In this document: one piece after another, positions 45,082 through 54,616 of the stretch
How the letters are laid out: each line of letters starts with the position of its first letter
Numbering within the stretch: the first letter of the stretch is position 1
Assembly: GCA_913061275.1 (NCBI GenBank)
Contig: CAJXSR010000011.1
Coordinates: 36,537-100,536, forward strand
Source: an uncultured Paracoccaceae bacterium
GTDB taxonomy: Bacteria; Pseudomonadota; Alphaproteobacteria; Rhodobacterales; Rhodobacteraceae
Length of the DNA stretch: 64,000 nt
Direction: 5' to 3'
Program-made: the position numbers and the translations under genes
Notes under the pieces: generated by a model
The model's database searches: none
The model's input: the letters and a program-made list of their open reading frames with translations, nothing else
Told to the model about the DNA's origin: nothing

Positions 45082-46287
45082 ATGCCAAAAGCCCGCGCGA
45101 CCCTGTTTTTACTACTGACTGTGGTTATTGATGCCATGGGCATTGGGTTGATTATGCCTGTGATGCCAGATCTTTTGCGCGGTCTATTAGGCGCTGATTT
45201 GTCAGAAGCTGCGGTTTGGGGCGGGGTGTTAAGTGCCTCATTCGCGGTGATGCAGTTTTTGTTCGGGGCATTTATCGGCAATATGTCAGATTGGTTTGGC
45301 CGGAGGCCTGTTTTACTGACATCTTTAGCGGTGGTCACGGTCGATTATATTGTGATGGGGCTGACGCAATCTATTTGGATATTGTTGTTAGGCCGCCTTG
45401 TGGGGGGGGTGGCATCTGCTACGCAATCAACAGCGGCTGCCTATATGGCTGATATTTCATCACCAAAAGAGAAAGCCGCTAATTTTGGCCTATTGGGGGC
45501 GGCATTTGGTGTTGGATTTATATTTGGGCCGATGTTGGGTGGTATGTTAAGCGAATTTGGGCCACGCGCGCCATTTTTTGCAGCCGCTATTATTGCATTT
45601 ATGAACCTGATTTATGGTATATTTGTTTTGCCAGAAACCGTTACCGATAAAATTCGCAGACCATTGGAATGGCGTCGGATGAACCCGTTTCGGGCCTTGC
45701 GCCATGTGGGCAGTTTACCAGGTTTGGGTAAGTTGTTGGTGATGTTCTTTTTTTATCAGGTTGCCTTTATGGTTTATCCGACAATCTGGGCTTATTTCAC
45801 CCAAGAGAAATTTGGCTGGTCGGCGCGTGATGTAGGGCTTTCATTGGCGGCATTTGGTATTGGTGTGGCTGTGGTGCAAGGCGGGTTGATACGGCTGATT
45901 GTGCCTAAACTGGGTGAATGGCGCACAGTTGCACTTGGGTTGGCGATCGCAATATCGGTATTCATGTGCTTTGGATTTGTGCAACAAGGCTTGGTAATCT
46001 ATTTGATGATCCCTTTGTCGACCTTGGGCATGATGGCACAACCAGCGTTGCAAGGGATTATGTCACAAGCGGCACCTGATGATGCGCAGGGTGAATTGCA
46101 AGGGGTGTTGACGGGTGTGGGGGCGATTGCCAGCATTGTAAGTCCGTTGATTATGACAGGTGTGTTTGGGTATTTCACCCGTAAAGGGGCACTGATCTAT
46201 GCCCCTGCGGCACCGTTTTATTTGGCGGCATTGCTGGATGCGATTGCTTTATCAATCTTTTTGTGGGCGATGGCAGATCGGAAATAA
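45082..46287 (+). CDS. MFS transporter, TCR/Tet-type multidrug or tetracycline efflux family
   Basis: A protein of 401 residues from the ATG at 45082 (an in-frame TTG at 45067 is weaker). Twelve predicted helices. Family motifs: LTVVIDAMGIGLIMPVMPDL in helix 1, motif A as GNMSDWFGRRPVLL, and PMLGGMLSEFGPRAPFFAAA near helix 5. TetA(A/G)-type exporters look like this, but chromosomal relatives often export other compounds. It stands alone after a 440-base non-coding stretch that may be its leader. Confidence 0.85.
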   Translation: MPKARATLFLLLTVVIDAMGIGLIMPVMPDLLRGLLGADLSEAAVWGGVLSASFAVMQFLFGAFIGNMSDWFGRRPVLLTSLAVVTVDYIVMGLTQSIWILLLGRLVGGVASATQSTAAAYMADISSPKEKAANFGLLGAAFGVGFIFGPMLGGMLSEFGPRAPFFAAAIIAFMNLIYGIFVLPETVTDKIRRPLEWRRMNPFRALRHVGSLPGLGKLLVMFFFYQVAFMVYPTIWAYFTQEKFGWSARDVGLSLAAFGIGVAVVQGGLIRLIVPKLGEWRTVALGLAIAISVFMCFGFVQQGLVIYLMIPLSTLGMMAQPALQGIMSQAAPDDAQGELQGVLTGVGAIASIVSPLIMTGVFGYFTRKGALIYAPAAPFYLAALLDAIALSIFLWAMADRK

Positions 46288-46363
46288 TAAACTAGTTTAC
46301 TAGTAGAGGTTATTATTGAAAATATAGTGCGAGTTCGTACTTTATTTATCTAATTCGGTATGT

Positions 46364-46381
46364 TAGTACGAATTAGTACTA
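46364..46381. promoter_or_regulatory. Inverted repeat, candidate MarR operator
   Basis: TAGTAC-GAATTA-GTACTA is a perfect inverted repeat 16 bases before the nitroreductase-family start. A related half-site, AGTTCGTACT (46332-46341), lies 30 bases upstream and is nearly the reverse complement of AGTACGAATT inside it. The MarR gene is the second gene of this operon, so autoregulation is likely; inferred. Confidence 0.55.
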
Positions 46382-46397
46382 TAGTGGAGAAGTCACA

Positions 46398-47504
46398 ATG
46401 AATCGTCGAAATACACTTAAAATACTTGGGGGCGGGTTTATTGTTTCTGCCGCCGTACTGGGGGGTGCAGGGGCAATGGTCGCCACTCGAAACCCAAAAA
46501 CTGCACGTTTGCCTTGGGAAAAGGCAGGGGGGTATACGGAAATTCGTCATATCGCTTTGTCATATGCTTTATTGGCTGCAAACCCACATAACCGCCAACC
46601 TTGGATTGTGGAATTGGTTGGGAATGACACCGTGCATTTGTGGAAAGACAAAACACGATTGTTACATGCAACTGACCCGTATGGACGTCAGATTAATATC
46701 GGGTTGGGCTGCTTTCTAGAACAAATGGTGCTGGCATCGAAGGCCCATGGGTATGATGCTGCTTTGGATGTTTTCCCGAACGGGGAAGACGGGCCTGTTG
46801 CAACTGCAGTATTTAATAAGGGGGCAATGCGCGATCCGTTATTTGATTATATTTTAGAACGTCGATCTTGTAAGAAATCTTATGAAGACCGACCTATTTC
46901 ACTCGAGCAGGTTGCGAAATTAACGCCATACGCAGATGTTGTGATAGAAAGTAACAAGGTTGCTGCAGTAAAAAAGATTACATGGGACGCACATGTAATT
47001 GAAGCGATAACACCGCGTACTTGGAAAGAAAGCGTCGACCTTATGCGCCTAGGGGTTAAGGAAGTTGATGCTAATCCAGATGGGATCAGTCTTACAGGTG
47101 GTCTGATGGAAATAATGACCTCTACGGGTATTTTAACGCGTGAAGGTAGCTTGGATACGCAAAGCACTGGTTTTAAGGAAGGCATGAAAATGTTTCATAG
47201 ATTGCTACACGCAACCCCCGCATATGCATACCTGACTTCAAAGGGAAATACGCCCAAAGATCAAATTGCTGTTGGGCGGCAATGGGCGCGGTTGAACTTA
47301 AAGACAACGGAAATGGGTCTGTCTTTGCATCCAGTCAGTCAGGCCTTACAAGAGTACCCCGAGATGGATGGGCAATACCGCCACATCCATGATTTACTTG
47401 CAAAACCGGGTGAAACTGTTCAGATGTTGGGGCGGTTGGGATATGGGCCAGAAACGCCGCAATCACCGCGTTGGCCATTGGAAGCAAAGTTGAAGAATGG
47501 ATAA
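46398..47504 (+). CDS. Nitroreductase-family (Acg-like) protein with Tat signal
   Basis: A protein of 368 residues. The N-terminus MNRRNTLKILGGGFIVSAAV carries twin arginines and a hydrophobic core, fitting Tat export of a folded cofactor protein. The body contains NPHNRQPWIVEL, the usual start of the flavin nitroreductase fold, and later QVAVGRQWARLNLKTTE-like C-terminal features (seen here as AVGRQWARLNLKTTEMG). FMN binding and reductase activity are inferred. It overlaps the MarR gene by 8 bases. Confidence 0.8.
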   Translation: MNRRNTLKILGGGFIVSAAVLGGAGAMVATRNPKTARLPWEKAGGYTEIRHIALSYALLAANPHNRQPWIVELVGNDTVHLWKDKTRLLHATDPYGRQINIGLGCFLEQMVLASKAHGYDAALDVFPNGEDGPVATAVFNKGAMRDPLFDYILERRSCKKSYEDRPISLEQVAKLTPYADVVIESNKVAAVKKITWDAHVIEAITPRTWKESVDLMRLGVKEVDANPDGISLTGGLMEIMTSTGILTREGSLDTQSTGFKEGMKMFHRLLHATPAYAYLTSKGNTPKDQIAVGRQWARLNLKTTEMGLSLHPVSQALQEYPEMDGQYRHIHDLLAKPGETVQMLGRLGYGPETPQSPRWPLEAKLKNG

Positions 47505-47946
47505 AGACCAGACACCGCTTTATTTTCAGTTTTTTACCGAAATTGGTATTTTGAACCAATTAAGCAGGGCGGGATTTGAAGCTTGTTTACCTAAGGGTAT
47601 AACACTTGCGCATTTCAGTGTGCTTAATCATCTGGTGCGTCTTGGGGACGGGCAAACGCCTTTGCAAATTGCAAGGGCGTTTCAACTGCCTAAAACGACC
47701 ATGACACATACGCTATCTGTTTTGGAAAAACGCGATCTGGTTGTGATGCGTCCGAACCCAGAAGACGGGCGTTCAAAGTCGGTTATTCTAACCGATTTAG
47801 GGCGGAAGTTCCGCGATGATGCAATTACTGCGTCTGCACCCTATTTTACCAGTTTTGCAAAACAATTTCCGCCCGAAAAGCTAAAGGATGTTTTGCCTAT
47901 ATTGGCAGATATGCGCGGCTTTTTGGATGAAGAACGTAACAGATAG
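47497..47946 (+). CDS. MarR-family transcriptional regulator
   Basis: A protein of 149 residues. Winged helix: LPKGITLAHFSVLNHLVRLG, ARAFQLPKTTMTHTLSVLEK, wing PNPEDGRSKSVILTDLGRK. It begins inside the 3' end of the nitroreductase-family gene, so both are co-translated. It probably binds the inverted repeat upstream of the operon and responds to a phenolic or redox compound; that is inference. Confidence 0.9.
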   Translation: MDKDQTPLYFQFFTEIGILNQLSRAGFEACLPKGITLAHFSVLNHLVRLGDGQTPLQIARAFQLPKTTMTHTLSVLEKRDLVVMRPNPEDGRSKSVILTDLGRKFRDDAITASAPYFTSFAKQFPPEKLKDVLPILADMRGFLDEERNR

Positions 47947-47956
47947 GTTGTGCAGC

Positions 47957-48892
47957 TTAAGCTTCTTCCAGCCGGTCTGTGGCTGGGGCAGGCTTGGGTG
48001 AAAGTTGGCTGACTTCCTGATAAAGTTCTTCCGATAATTCAGTTCCCATTGCGGCCAAAGACGGTGCCAGTTGCTTTGTCGTGCGCCCAGATATGATCGG
48101 GGCCGTAATGGTTGGGTTCGCCTGCACCCACAGCACTGCCAATATGATGGGTGAGACGCCCAGCTTAGCCGCTAAAATCGATAGATCGCTGGCTGTTTGG
48201 TACATCCATTTAGGGCTGTAACGGGCGTTATATTCTTCATTCTGAGTCAGCCTACCGGATGCGGTGGTGCTGTCATATTTACCAGTTAGAATGCCACCCC
48301 CAAGAGGTGAATAGGGGGTGACAGCGATATTTTCAGAGGCACACATTGGTAAAAGTTCAACCTCGGCTTGTCGTTTAACCAGATTGTACATTGGTTGAAT
48401 GACATCAATGCGAATGCCAAAGTTTTGAGCAATAGCTTGGGCTTTCATCACTTGCCATGCGGCATAATTAGAAACACCTAGCATTTTGATTTTACCACTT
48501 CCAAGAAAACCTGCGACGGTTTCAAAAACCTGTTCAAGGGGTGTTTCTGTATCAATGCGGTGCAAAAAATAGATGTCCAAGTAATCAGTGTTCAGGCGGC
48601 GCAGGCTGTCATCAAGTTGGCTTTGTAAATTGGCACGTCCCGTCCCACCACCATGACCGCCCTTTGAGGTGATGATGAGCTGCTCGCGTTCTTTGGCGAT
48701 CAACCTGCCCAGTATTTCTTCTGATTTTCCGCCTGTATATGCCCATGCGCTGTCAAAGAAATTTATGCCAAGTTCGCGGCAAGCATTGAAGCAGGCAGCA
48801 CTTTCTAATTCATTAGAGCCGCCACCGAATTGCATGGTGCCAAAACAAAACTTGGATGCGGGGGTTCCGTCGAGTGATACGAATTGTGGCAT
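47957..48892 (-). CDS. Aldo/keto reductase
   Basis: A protein of 311 residues from the ATG at 48892 (AAGGA upstream). NADPH-dependent carbonyl reductase fold with the catalytic set in place: Asp in NFFDSAWAYT (with Tyr), Lys in ITSKGG, His in YFLHRIDTETPL. The cofactor region reads VTPYSPLGGGILTGKY. Convergent with the MarR gene, 10 bases apart. Substrate unknown. Confidence 0.92.
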   Translation of the reverse strand: MPQFVSLDGTPASKFCFGTMQFGGGSNELESAACFNACRELGINFFDSAWAYTGGKSEEILGRLIAKEREQLIITSKGGHGGGTGRANLQSQLDDSLRRLNTDYLDIYFLHRIDTETPLEQVFETVAGFLGSGKIKMLGVSNYAAWQVMKAQAIAQNFGIRIDVIQPMYNLVKRQAEVELLPMCASENIAVTPYSPLGGGILTGKYDSTTASGRLTQNEEYNARYSPKWMYQTASDLSILAAKLGVSPIILAVLWVQANPTITAPIISGRTTKQLAPSLAAMGTELSEELYQEVSQLSPKPAPATDRLEEA

Positions 48893-48986
48893 GGTGAATT
48901 CCTTCAAGTCTTAGATGAGTTTGATGCGTAGTTTAACGATTTTCCATTCCCATAAAAGTCTTTAGATTTGAAAAGCTTACTGAAAC

Positions 48987-49015
48987 AAAAAAAGCCCGCC
49001 ATTAAGACGGGCTTT
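48987..49015 (-). terminator. Rho-independent terminator of the xdh-transporter operon
   Basis: On the minus strand AAAGCCCG-N9-CGGGCTTT is followed by further T (AAAAAAA on the plus strand from 48987). It lies 22 bases past the stop of the last operon gene. Confidence 0.88.
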
Positions 49016-49036
49016 CAAAGTTGTTAATGTTGGGGT

Positions 49037-50110
49037 TTATTGCGGTACTTCGCCGTCAATTCCTTCGACGTAGAAGTTCATGCCAGCTAATGTACCGTCA
49101 TCAGCTGTTTCGCCGTCTTTTAGCCAAACTGAACCGTCTTGTTTGTTCAATGGGCCCGTAAAGCTGTGCATGGTGCCAGCGGACAGAGCATCTTTGATTG
49201 CTGTGGCAGACGCTTGCACGTCGGCTGGTATCTTGTCAGAGAATGCGCCAATGCCAACCATGCCAGGCTTAATGCCGTCCCATGTATCGGTTGATGCCCA
49301 TGTACCGTCCATAACTGCTTTTACGCGGTTTACATAGTAAGGAGCCCAGTTGTCGATGATCGAAGACAGACGTGCGTTCGGGCCAAACTGGATCATGTCT
49401 GACGCTTGACCGAAGGCATAAATGCCTTTTTCTTCAGCAATAGTCATCGCTGCCGGGCTGTCTGTGTGTTGCATGATGATGTCGGCACCTTGGTCGATTA
49501 GGGCTGTTGCGGCATCTGCTTCTTTACCTGGGTCAAACCAAGTAAACACCCAAACGATTTTCATCTTCACATCAGGGTTAACTTTTTTGGCAGCGATATA
49601 GGCCGCATTGATGCCACGGATAACTTCTGGGATCGGGTAAGATGCGATATAACCAATGGTGTTAGTTTCGGTCATGTTGCCTGCGATGTGGCCAATCACT
49701 GTGCGGCCTTCATAGAAACGCGCAGAATATGTAGAAACATTATCAGAGCGTTTAAAACCTGTGGCGTGTTCGAACTTCACGTTCGGGAACTTTTTGGCCA
49801 CGTTCATCACGTGATCCATGTAGTTGAAAGATGTGGCGAAAATTAAATCGGTACCTGACAAAGCCATTTGTGTCATCACGCGTTCACTGTCAGCACTTTC
49901 GGGAACGCTTTCTACAAATACAGTTTCAACGTTATCACCGAACGCTTCTTCGACGGCTAGGCGTCCCTGATCGTGCTCATATGACCAGCCAAAATCACCT
50001 GTTGGGCCAACATATATAAACCCGACCTTTACTTTTTCAGCGGCATGTACGGCCCCTGATAGGCCCACGGCAAGAGCTGCCCCTGTCAGTAGTGTTTTAA
50101 GTAACTTCAT
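49037..50110 (-). CDS. BMP-family ABC transporter binding protein (purine nucleobase/nucleoside)
   Basis: A protein of 357 residues. Signal peptide MKLLKTLLTGAALAVGLSGA, cleaved after AVHAA. Bmp/Med family: KVGFIYVGPTGDFGWSYEHD, GTDLIFATSFNYMDHVMNVA, GRTVIGHIAGNMTETNTIGY and HTDSPAAMTIAEEKG are typical. Relatives bind purine nucleosides or xanthine; the fusion of this transporter with xdhABC supports xanthine or hypoxanthine. Last operon gene, preceded by a strong AGGAGAG site and a small hairpin. Confidence 0.88.
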   Translation of the reverse strand: MKLLKTLLTGAALAVGLSGAVHAAEKVKVGFIYVGPTGDFGWSYEHDQGRLAVEEAFGDNVETVFVESVPESADSERVMTQMALSGTDLIFATSFNYMDHVMNVAKKFPNVKFEHATGFKRSDNVSTYSARFYEGRTVIGHIAGNMTETNTIGYIASYPIPEVIRGINAAYIAAKKVNPDVKMKIVWVFTWFDPGKEADAATALIDQGADIIMQHTDSPAAMTIAEEKGIYAFGQASDMIQFGPNARLSSIIDNWAPYYVNRVKAVMDGTWASTDTWDGIKPGMVGIGAFSDKIPADVQASATAIKDALSAGTMHSFTGPLNKQDGSVWLKDGETADDGTLAGMNFYVEGIDGEVPQ

Positions 50111-50131
50111 TTTATTCTCTCCTTATTGGTA

Positions 50132-50148
50132 GGATGCGCAGTGCATCC
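50132..50148 (-). repeat. Intercistronic hairpin before the binding-protein gene
   Basis: GGATGC-N5-GCATCC lies in the 52-base gap between the permease stop and the ribosome site of the binding-protein gene. Hairpins here often stabilise the more abundant binding-protein message; that role is inferred. Confidence 0.4.
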
Positions 50149-50162
50149 CTTATATGTCGCCC

Positions 50163-51095
50163 TTAACTAGAGGCGTGAAAAATCCGACCCAAGCAGGCCG
50201 GGGCATTCAGGCTGGCGCGTTTCTTGTCCGAAGACATAATCACCAGTACGATAATGGTCACAAGATAAGGTGCCATAGATAGGTATGCGACTGGGATATT
50301 GGCCCCAGCAGCTTGTAAGTTCAACTGCAAAACCGTGATGCCGCCAAAAAGATATGCACCAAGGATGATGCGCCACGGTTTCCATGAGGCAAAGACGACA
50401 AGTGCCAATGCAATCCACCCTGCGCCTGCGGTCATGCCTTCGGTCCATTGTGGCACGCGCACCAATGACAGGTAAGCCCCGCCAAGACCTGCCATTGCCC
50501 CGCCAAACAAGATTGCCATGATACGGATGCGGATCACTTTATACCCAAGCGCGTGGGCTGCATCGTGGTTTTCACCCGCGGCACGCAATACCAGTCCGCC
50601 ACGTGTGCGGGTAAGGAAATACCAAACGGCCGCGATAATAATCAGCGAGATATAAATCATGTAGTCATGTGAAAAGATCAGAGGGCCAATTACGGGAATA
50701 TCAGACAGAATGGGTATATCCAAATGGCCGAATTTGGGCGGTTTGACGCCTGCATAGCTGTGGCCCAGAAGGGCGGCAAAGCCCAAGCCGAACAAGGTCA
50801 AGGCAAGGCCGGTAGCGACCTGATTGGTCAGCATGTATTGGGTAAGCACCGCGAAGATAAATGAGATCGCGGCACCACCTGCCATGGCAGCTAGAAAGCC
50901 CAACCAGGGTGAGCCAGTTTCAACCGCTACTATAAATCCGCAGATTGCACCGATGATCATCATGCCTTCAACACCAAGGTTTAAAACACCTGATTTTTCC
51001 ACCACCAGCTCGCCGATAGCGGCCAGTAGAATAGGGGTTGCGGCAACCATCAGGCTGGTGATTAATGATACGGAGGAAATGGTTGAAAAATCCAT
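50163..51095 (-). CDS. BMP-type ABC transporter permease 2
   Basis: A protein of 310 residues with about 9 helices. Family segment GELVVEKSGVLNLGVEGMMI, then LTNQVATGLALTLFGLGFAA and GLVLRAAGENHDAAHALGYK, the usual ATPase-contact loop of YufQ-like permeases. Start overlaps the previous stop by one base (TAATG). Forms the channel with permease 1. Confidence 0.9.
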   Translation of the reverse strand: MDFSTISSVSLITSLMVAATPILLAAIGELVVEKSGVLNLGVEGMMIIGAICGFIVAVETGSPWLGFLAAMAGGAAISFIFAVLTQYMLTNQVATGLALTLFGLGFAALLGHSYAGVKPPKFGHLDIPILSDIPVIGPLIFSHDYMIYISLIIIAAVWYFLTRTRGGLVLRAAGENHDAAHALGYKVIRIRIMAILFGGAMAGLGGAYLSLVRVPQWTEGMTAGAGWIALALVVFASWKPWRIILGAYLFGGITVLQLNLQAAGANIPVAYLSMAPYLVTIIVLVIMSSDKKRASLNAPACLGRIFHASS

Positions 51096-52180
51096 TATGC
51101 CACCTCTTTCTTTTTAAGTCGAATTCGGAAGTTAACAAGAATTTCCACCGCTAGCATGAAGAACAACAACATGCCTTGGAAAACCTGCACAGATGCGGCA
51201 GGCACGGACAGTTGGAATTGTGCCAACTCACCACCTATGTAAGTCAGGGCCATTAAAAGACCTGCGAACAAGATGCCGATGGGGTTCAAGCGACCCAAGA
51301 ACGCCACGATAATCGCGGTAAAGCCGTAGCCCAGCGGAAAGTTGGTGGATAGCTTGCCTGCGGGGCCTGTGACCTCAAACAATCCTGCCATGCCAGCCAG
51401 CCCGCCTGATATGCCAAGGCAGATCGCAATGGTTATGTTTGGGTTTACGCCCGAAAACTTGGCGGCGCGCGGCGATTGACCTGCGGTGCGTACTTGAAAG
51501 CCAAAGATGTGATGCTTTAGTAATATGTAAGACACGATAACAACAGCCAGCGTGGCCAATACGCCCATGTGCAGCCCCGTGTTGGCGATCAGCTCGCCGT
51601 TATAGGCAGATGGGTATTCGTTGAAATTGCGGCTGACGGGGAAGTTCATGCCAACTGGCGACCGCAACGGCCCTGTGACCATTGCACCTAGGAAGTTTAT
51701 CGCCACATAAACCAACATCAACGATACAAGAATTTCGTTGGCGTTGAATTTTATCTTAAGGAAGGCGGGGATCATCGCCCAAAGAAAGCCGCCGACGGCC
51801 CCTGCTAAAATCATGAGCGGAAAAATCAACACACTTTCAGTGGGATAAAATGCAAGGCCTACGGCACCGCCCGCAATACCCCCCATAATGAATTGCCCTT
51901 CGGCCCCGATATTCCAGATATTGGCGCGGTAGCCGAATGACAGGCCCAAAGCGATGGTGATTAGGGGGGCGGCTTTGATAAGCAACTGGGGTCTTGTGTA
52001 ACTGGCCACGACATCATTGAATATGGGATCCCAAAAGATGATGCGAATAGCCTCAAACGGGTTTTTGCCAAGGAAGGCGAATAATATGCCGCCTGCGATC
52101 ATGGTTAGGACAACCGCCAAAACGGGCGTTAAAATCACCATTGCCTTTGACGGGATCGGTCTGCGTTCAAGTTTAAACAT
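51095..52180 (-). CDS. BMP-type ABC transporter permease 1
   Basis: A protein of 361 residues, YufP-like, with about 9-10 helices. GYRANIWNIGAEGQFIMGGI and NANEILVSLMLVYVAINFLG are conserved; FQVRTAGQSPRAAKFSGVNP is the ATPase-contact loop. It begins 8 bases before the ATPase gene ends. Together with the neighbour permease it imports a purine or nucleoside. Confidence 0.9.
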   Translation of the reverse strand: MFKLERRPIPSKAMVILTPVLAVVLTMIAGGILFAFLGKNPFEAIRIIFWDPIFNDVVASYTRPQLLIKAAPLITIALGLSFGYRANIWNIGAEGQFIMGGIAGGAVGLAFYPTESVLIFPLMILAGAVGGFLWAMIPAFLKIKFNANEILVSLMLVYVAINFLGAMVTGPLRSPVGMNFPVSRNFNEYPSAYNGELIANTGLHMGVLATLAVVIVSYILLKHHIFGFQVRTAGQSPRAAKFSGVNPNITIAICLGISGGLAGMAGLFEVTGPAGKLSTNFPLGYGFTAIIVAFLGRLNPIGILFAGLLMALTYIGGELAQFQLSVPAASVQVFQGMLLFFMLAVEILVNFRIRLKKKEVA

Positions 52181-53678
52181 GTTCCACCTCGGTTCCGCCC
52201 ATCATCAGGCCGATTTGTTCAATAGTTATGCCCTGCGTGGGGCGCGGGGCAGATAATGTGCCTTCGGAAAGAATGGCAATATTATCGGAAATTTCCATCA
52301 ACTCGTCCAAGTCTTGGCTAATCACAAGAACTGCCGCCCCGTTTGTAGCCAAATCAAGAATGGCGCTACGAATGTCGGCAGCAGCTGCCGCATCAACGCC
52401 CCAAGTGGGTTGATTGACAACGAACACATCTGGCTTTTGCAGAATTTCACGCCCGATGACGAATTTTTGTAGGTTGCCACCTGATAATGAGCGGGCCGTG
52501 TTTTCAGTGCCCGGTGTGCGCACATCAAACTTTTCGATAATGTCGCGTGCAAAGGCAAGTGTAGCGGCGGTTTTAATCATGCCGTTACTGGTCAGGTTTT
52601 GCCGCATGGCACCTGTCAGAAAAGCGTTTTCACTTAACGACATATCTGGGGCTGCGGCATGGCCAAGCCGTTCTTCGGGGGCGGTCAGAAGACCGCGCTC
52701 ACGCCTTGGATTAGGGCCAAGCTGGCCGATGTCTTCGCCTTTTAGCTGGATCGCATGTGGGGGTGTCAATTCTTCGCCAGATATGGCCAGTAGCAATTCA
52801 TCTTGCCCGTTGCCAGCAACACCGCCCACACCCAGAACCTCGCCTTCGTGTAGGTTGAAAGTAATTTCCTTAAGGCTGGTGCCAAACGGGTCTTTTGATT
52901 GCAACCACAGGTTATGCAGTTCCAACAATGCCGCCCCGTGGCGGGTGTAATGTTTCTTGGGCGTTCTTAAAGTTTCGCCCACCATCATTTCTGCCATGCT
53001 TTTGGCGGTTTCATCTTTGGGAACGCATGTTCCAACCACCTTGCCACGTCGCAGAATAGTTGCGTGTTCGCAAAGCGCTTTAATTTCATCCAATTTATGT
53101 GAGATGTATAGGATTGAAGTGCCTTCATCGGATAAAAGGCGCAGGGTTTTGAATAGCACTTCAACCTCTTGCGGTGTCAAAACGGATGTGGGTTCATCCA
53201 TGATCAGCATTTTAGGGTTTTGTAGCAAGCAACGTACAATTTCCACCCGTTGGCGTTCGCCTGCAGACAGATCACCGACCATGCGAAACGGGTCAATGGT
53301 CAACCCGTATTTACCGGATACTTCAATAATGCGCTGGGTCAGATCGGCGGTTTCGGGTGCGTTTTCCATACCCAACGCGATGTTTTCGGCAACGGTTAAA
53401 GCATCAAACAATGAGAAATGTTGGAACACCATTGCCACACCGCTGGCGCGTGCAGCACGCGGTTCTGGCGGGGCGAATGGTGCGCCATGCAACATCATGG
53501 TGCCGCTGTCTGGCTTTACCAACCCGTAGATCATTTTGACCAGTGTGGATTTTCCAGCACCGTTTTCACCTAAAAGTGCGTGAATTTCGCCCGGCCCAAT
53601 TTCAAAGCTGACATCATCGTTGGCGATGACCCCCGGATAGGCCTTGGTCAGTCCCAACAGGCTAAGTAATGCAGTCAT
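52173..53678 (-). CDS. BMP-type ABC transporter ATPase, two nucleotide-binding domains
   Basis: A protein of 501 residues from the ATG at 53678 (ATGA overlap with xdhC). Domain 1: Walker A GENGAGKST, signature LSAGERQRVEIVRCL, Walker B MLIMDEPTSVLTPQE. Domain 2: degenerate Walker A GVAGNGQDEL, signature LSGGNLQKFVIGREI, Walker B position VVNQPTWGVD with Asn-Gln instead of Asp-Glu, as in many sugar/nucleoside-type double ATPases. Energises purine import. Confidence 0.92.
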   Translation of the reverse strand: MTALLSLLGLTKAYPGVIANDDVSFEIGPGEIHALLGENGAGKSTLVKMIYGLVKPDSGTMMLHGAPFAPPEPRAARASGVAMVFQHFSLFDALTVAENIALGMENAPETADLTQRIIEVSGKYGLTIDPFRMVGDLSAGERQRVEIVRCLLQNPKMLIMDEPTSVLTPQEVEVLFKTLRLLSDEGTSILYISHKLDEIKALCEHATILRRGKVVGTCVPKDETAKSMAEMMVGETLRTPKKHYTRHGAALLELHNLWLQSKDPFGTSLKEITFNLHEGEVLGVGGVAGNGQDELLLAISGEELTPPHAIQLKGEDIGQLGPNPRRERGLLTAPEERLGHAAAPDMSLSENAFLTGAMRQNLTSNGMIKTAATLAFARDIIEKFDVRTPGTENTARSLSGGNLQKFVIGREILQKPDVFVVNQPTWGVDAAAAADIRSAILDLATNGAAVLVISQDLDELMEISDNIAILSEGTLSAPRPTQGITIEQIGLMMGGTEVEHV

Positions 53679-54616
53679 ATTTGGGCCTCCTTTTGTGCCG
53701 TCACGTTTGCGCATTCATGTATAAGTGCGCTTGTGATCCCCACGGCAATAGCTTTTGGTTCTTTGCCCAATGATGGATCACCAATGGGGCAAATGATGCG
53801 TGATATCTGGGTGCTACTATGCCCCAAAGTGCGCAGTTTTGTAATAAATCTTGTGCGTTTTGTTTTTGATCCGATCAGACCCACCGTTTTGAAACTGTGG
53901 CTAAGGATTGCATGGCAAAGTTCTAGATCAATCGCGTGGGAATAGGTCAGAATATAGTGCTGCGCATCATGTGGTGCATGTTTGACCACAAGCGCAGGGT
54001 TTAGTGCTACAAGTTGGGTGACATTTTCGGATATTTCAGCAGGAAAACGGTCGGCACTTGTATCAACCCAAGTAACGTCAAACGGCAGGCCTTGTAGCGT
54101 GTCAATAATGGCGCGTCCAACATGCCCAGCACCATAAACCCAGACGGGCTGCAAAGGCTGGCTGATAGGTTCAACAAGCCAGCTATCTTGCAGGTGGGTG
54201 TCAGGTGTTTCAGTGCCGTTGCGCAGTTTGGTTTGGATGCGCTTAACCCAAAGTGGTTCAGGCGTATTTGGCTTTACCGTGCGGGCGTAAACCGTGTTTG
54301 TATCTGGCAGGTTTGCTTGTGTAAAATACTCGGTGACAAGTGTTACAGATCCGCCGCAACATTGGCCTAAATTTGGGCCAAGCGGTATGCGTTGTACATT
54401 CGTTAATGAATTGTTTTTCAGCTTTTTTTGTGCATTATCAATAGCTTGGTATTCTAATGCACCACCGCCGACTGTACCTGAATACCCTGTGCCCCAAACC
54501 AACATAGACGTACCTGCCTCACGCGGGGAAGAGCCTTTGTGATCAGCGATTAAAATACGCGCAACATGCCCGTGGACCTCTACCGCTTGGGTTAGGGATG
54601 AAAGGTCAAAACTCAC
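53675..54616 (-). CDS. xdhC: Xanthine dehydrogenase accessory protein XdhC
   Basis: Matures the enzyme by binding and inserting sulfurated molybdenum cofactor. A protein of 313 residues: VHGHVARILIADHKGSSPRE and SGTVGGGALEYQA in the N-terminal domain, a Rossmann-like C-terminal half with VWVYGAGHVGRAIIDTL and VGLIGSKTKRTRF. Coupled to xdhB (ATGA at 54613-54616) and to the transporter ATPase (ATGA at 53675-53678). Confidence 0.94.
   Translation of the reverse strand: MSFDLSSLTQAVEVHGHVARILIADHKGSSPREAGTSMLVWGTGYSGTVGGGALEYQAIDNAQKKLKNNSLTNVQRIPLGPNLGQCCGGSVTLVTEYFTQANLPDTNTVYARTVKPNTPEPLWVKRIQTKLRNGTETPDTHLQDSWLVEPISQPLQPVWVYGAGHVGRAIIDTLQGLPFDVTWVDTSADRFPAEISENVTQLVALNPALVVKHAPHDAQHYILTYSHAIDLELCHAILSHSFKTVGLIGSKTKRTRFITKLRTLGHSSTQISRIICPIGDPSLGKEPKAIAVGITSALIHECANVTAQKEAQI

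Noticed and set aside
52957..53529. 190-residue open frame opposite the transporter ATPase
   Set aside because: Antisense shadow; the ATPase motifs on the other strand are intact.
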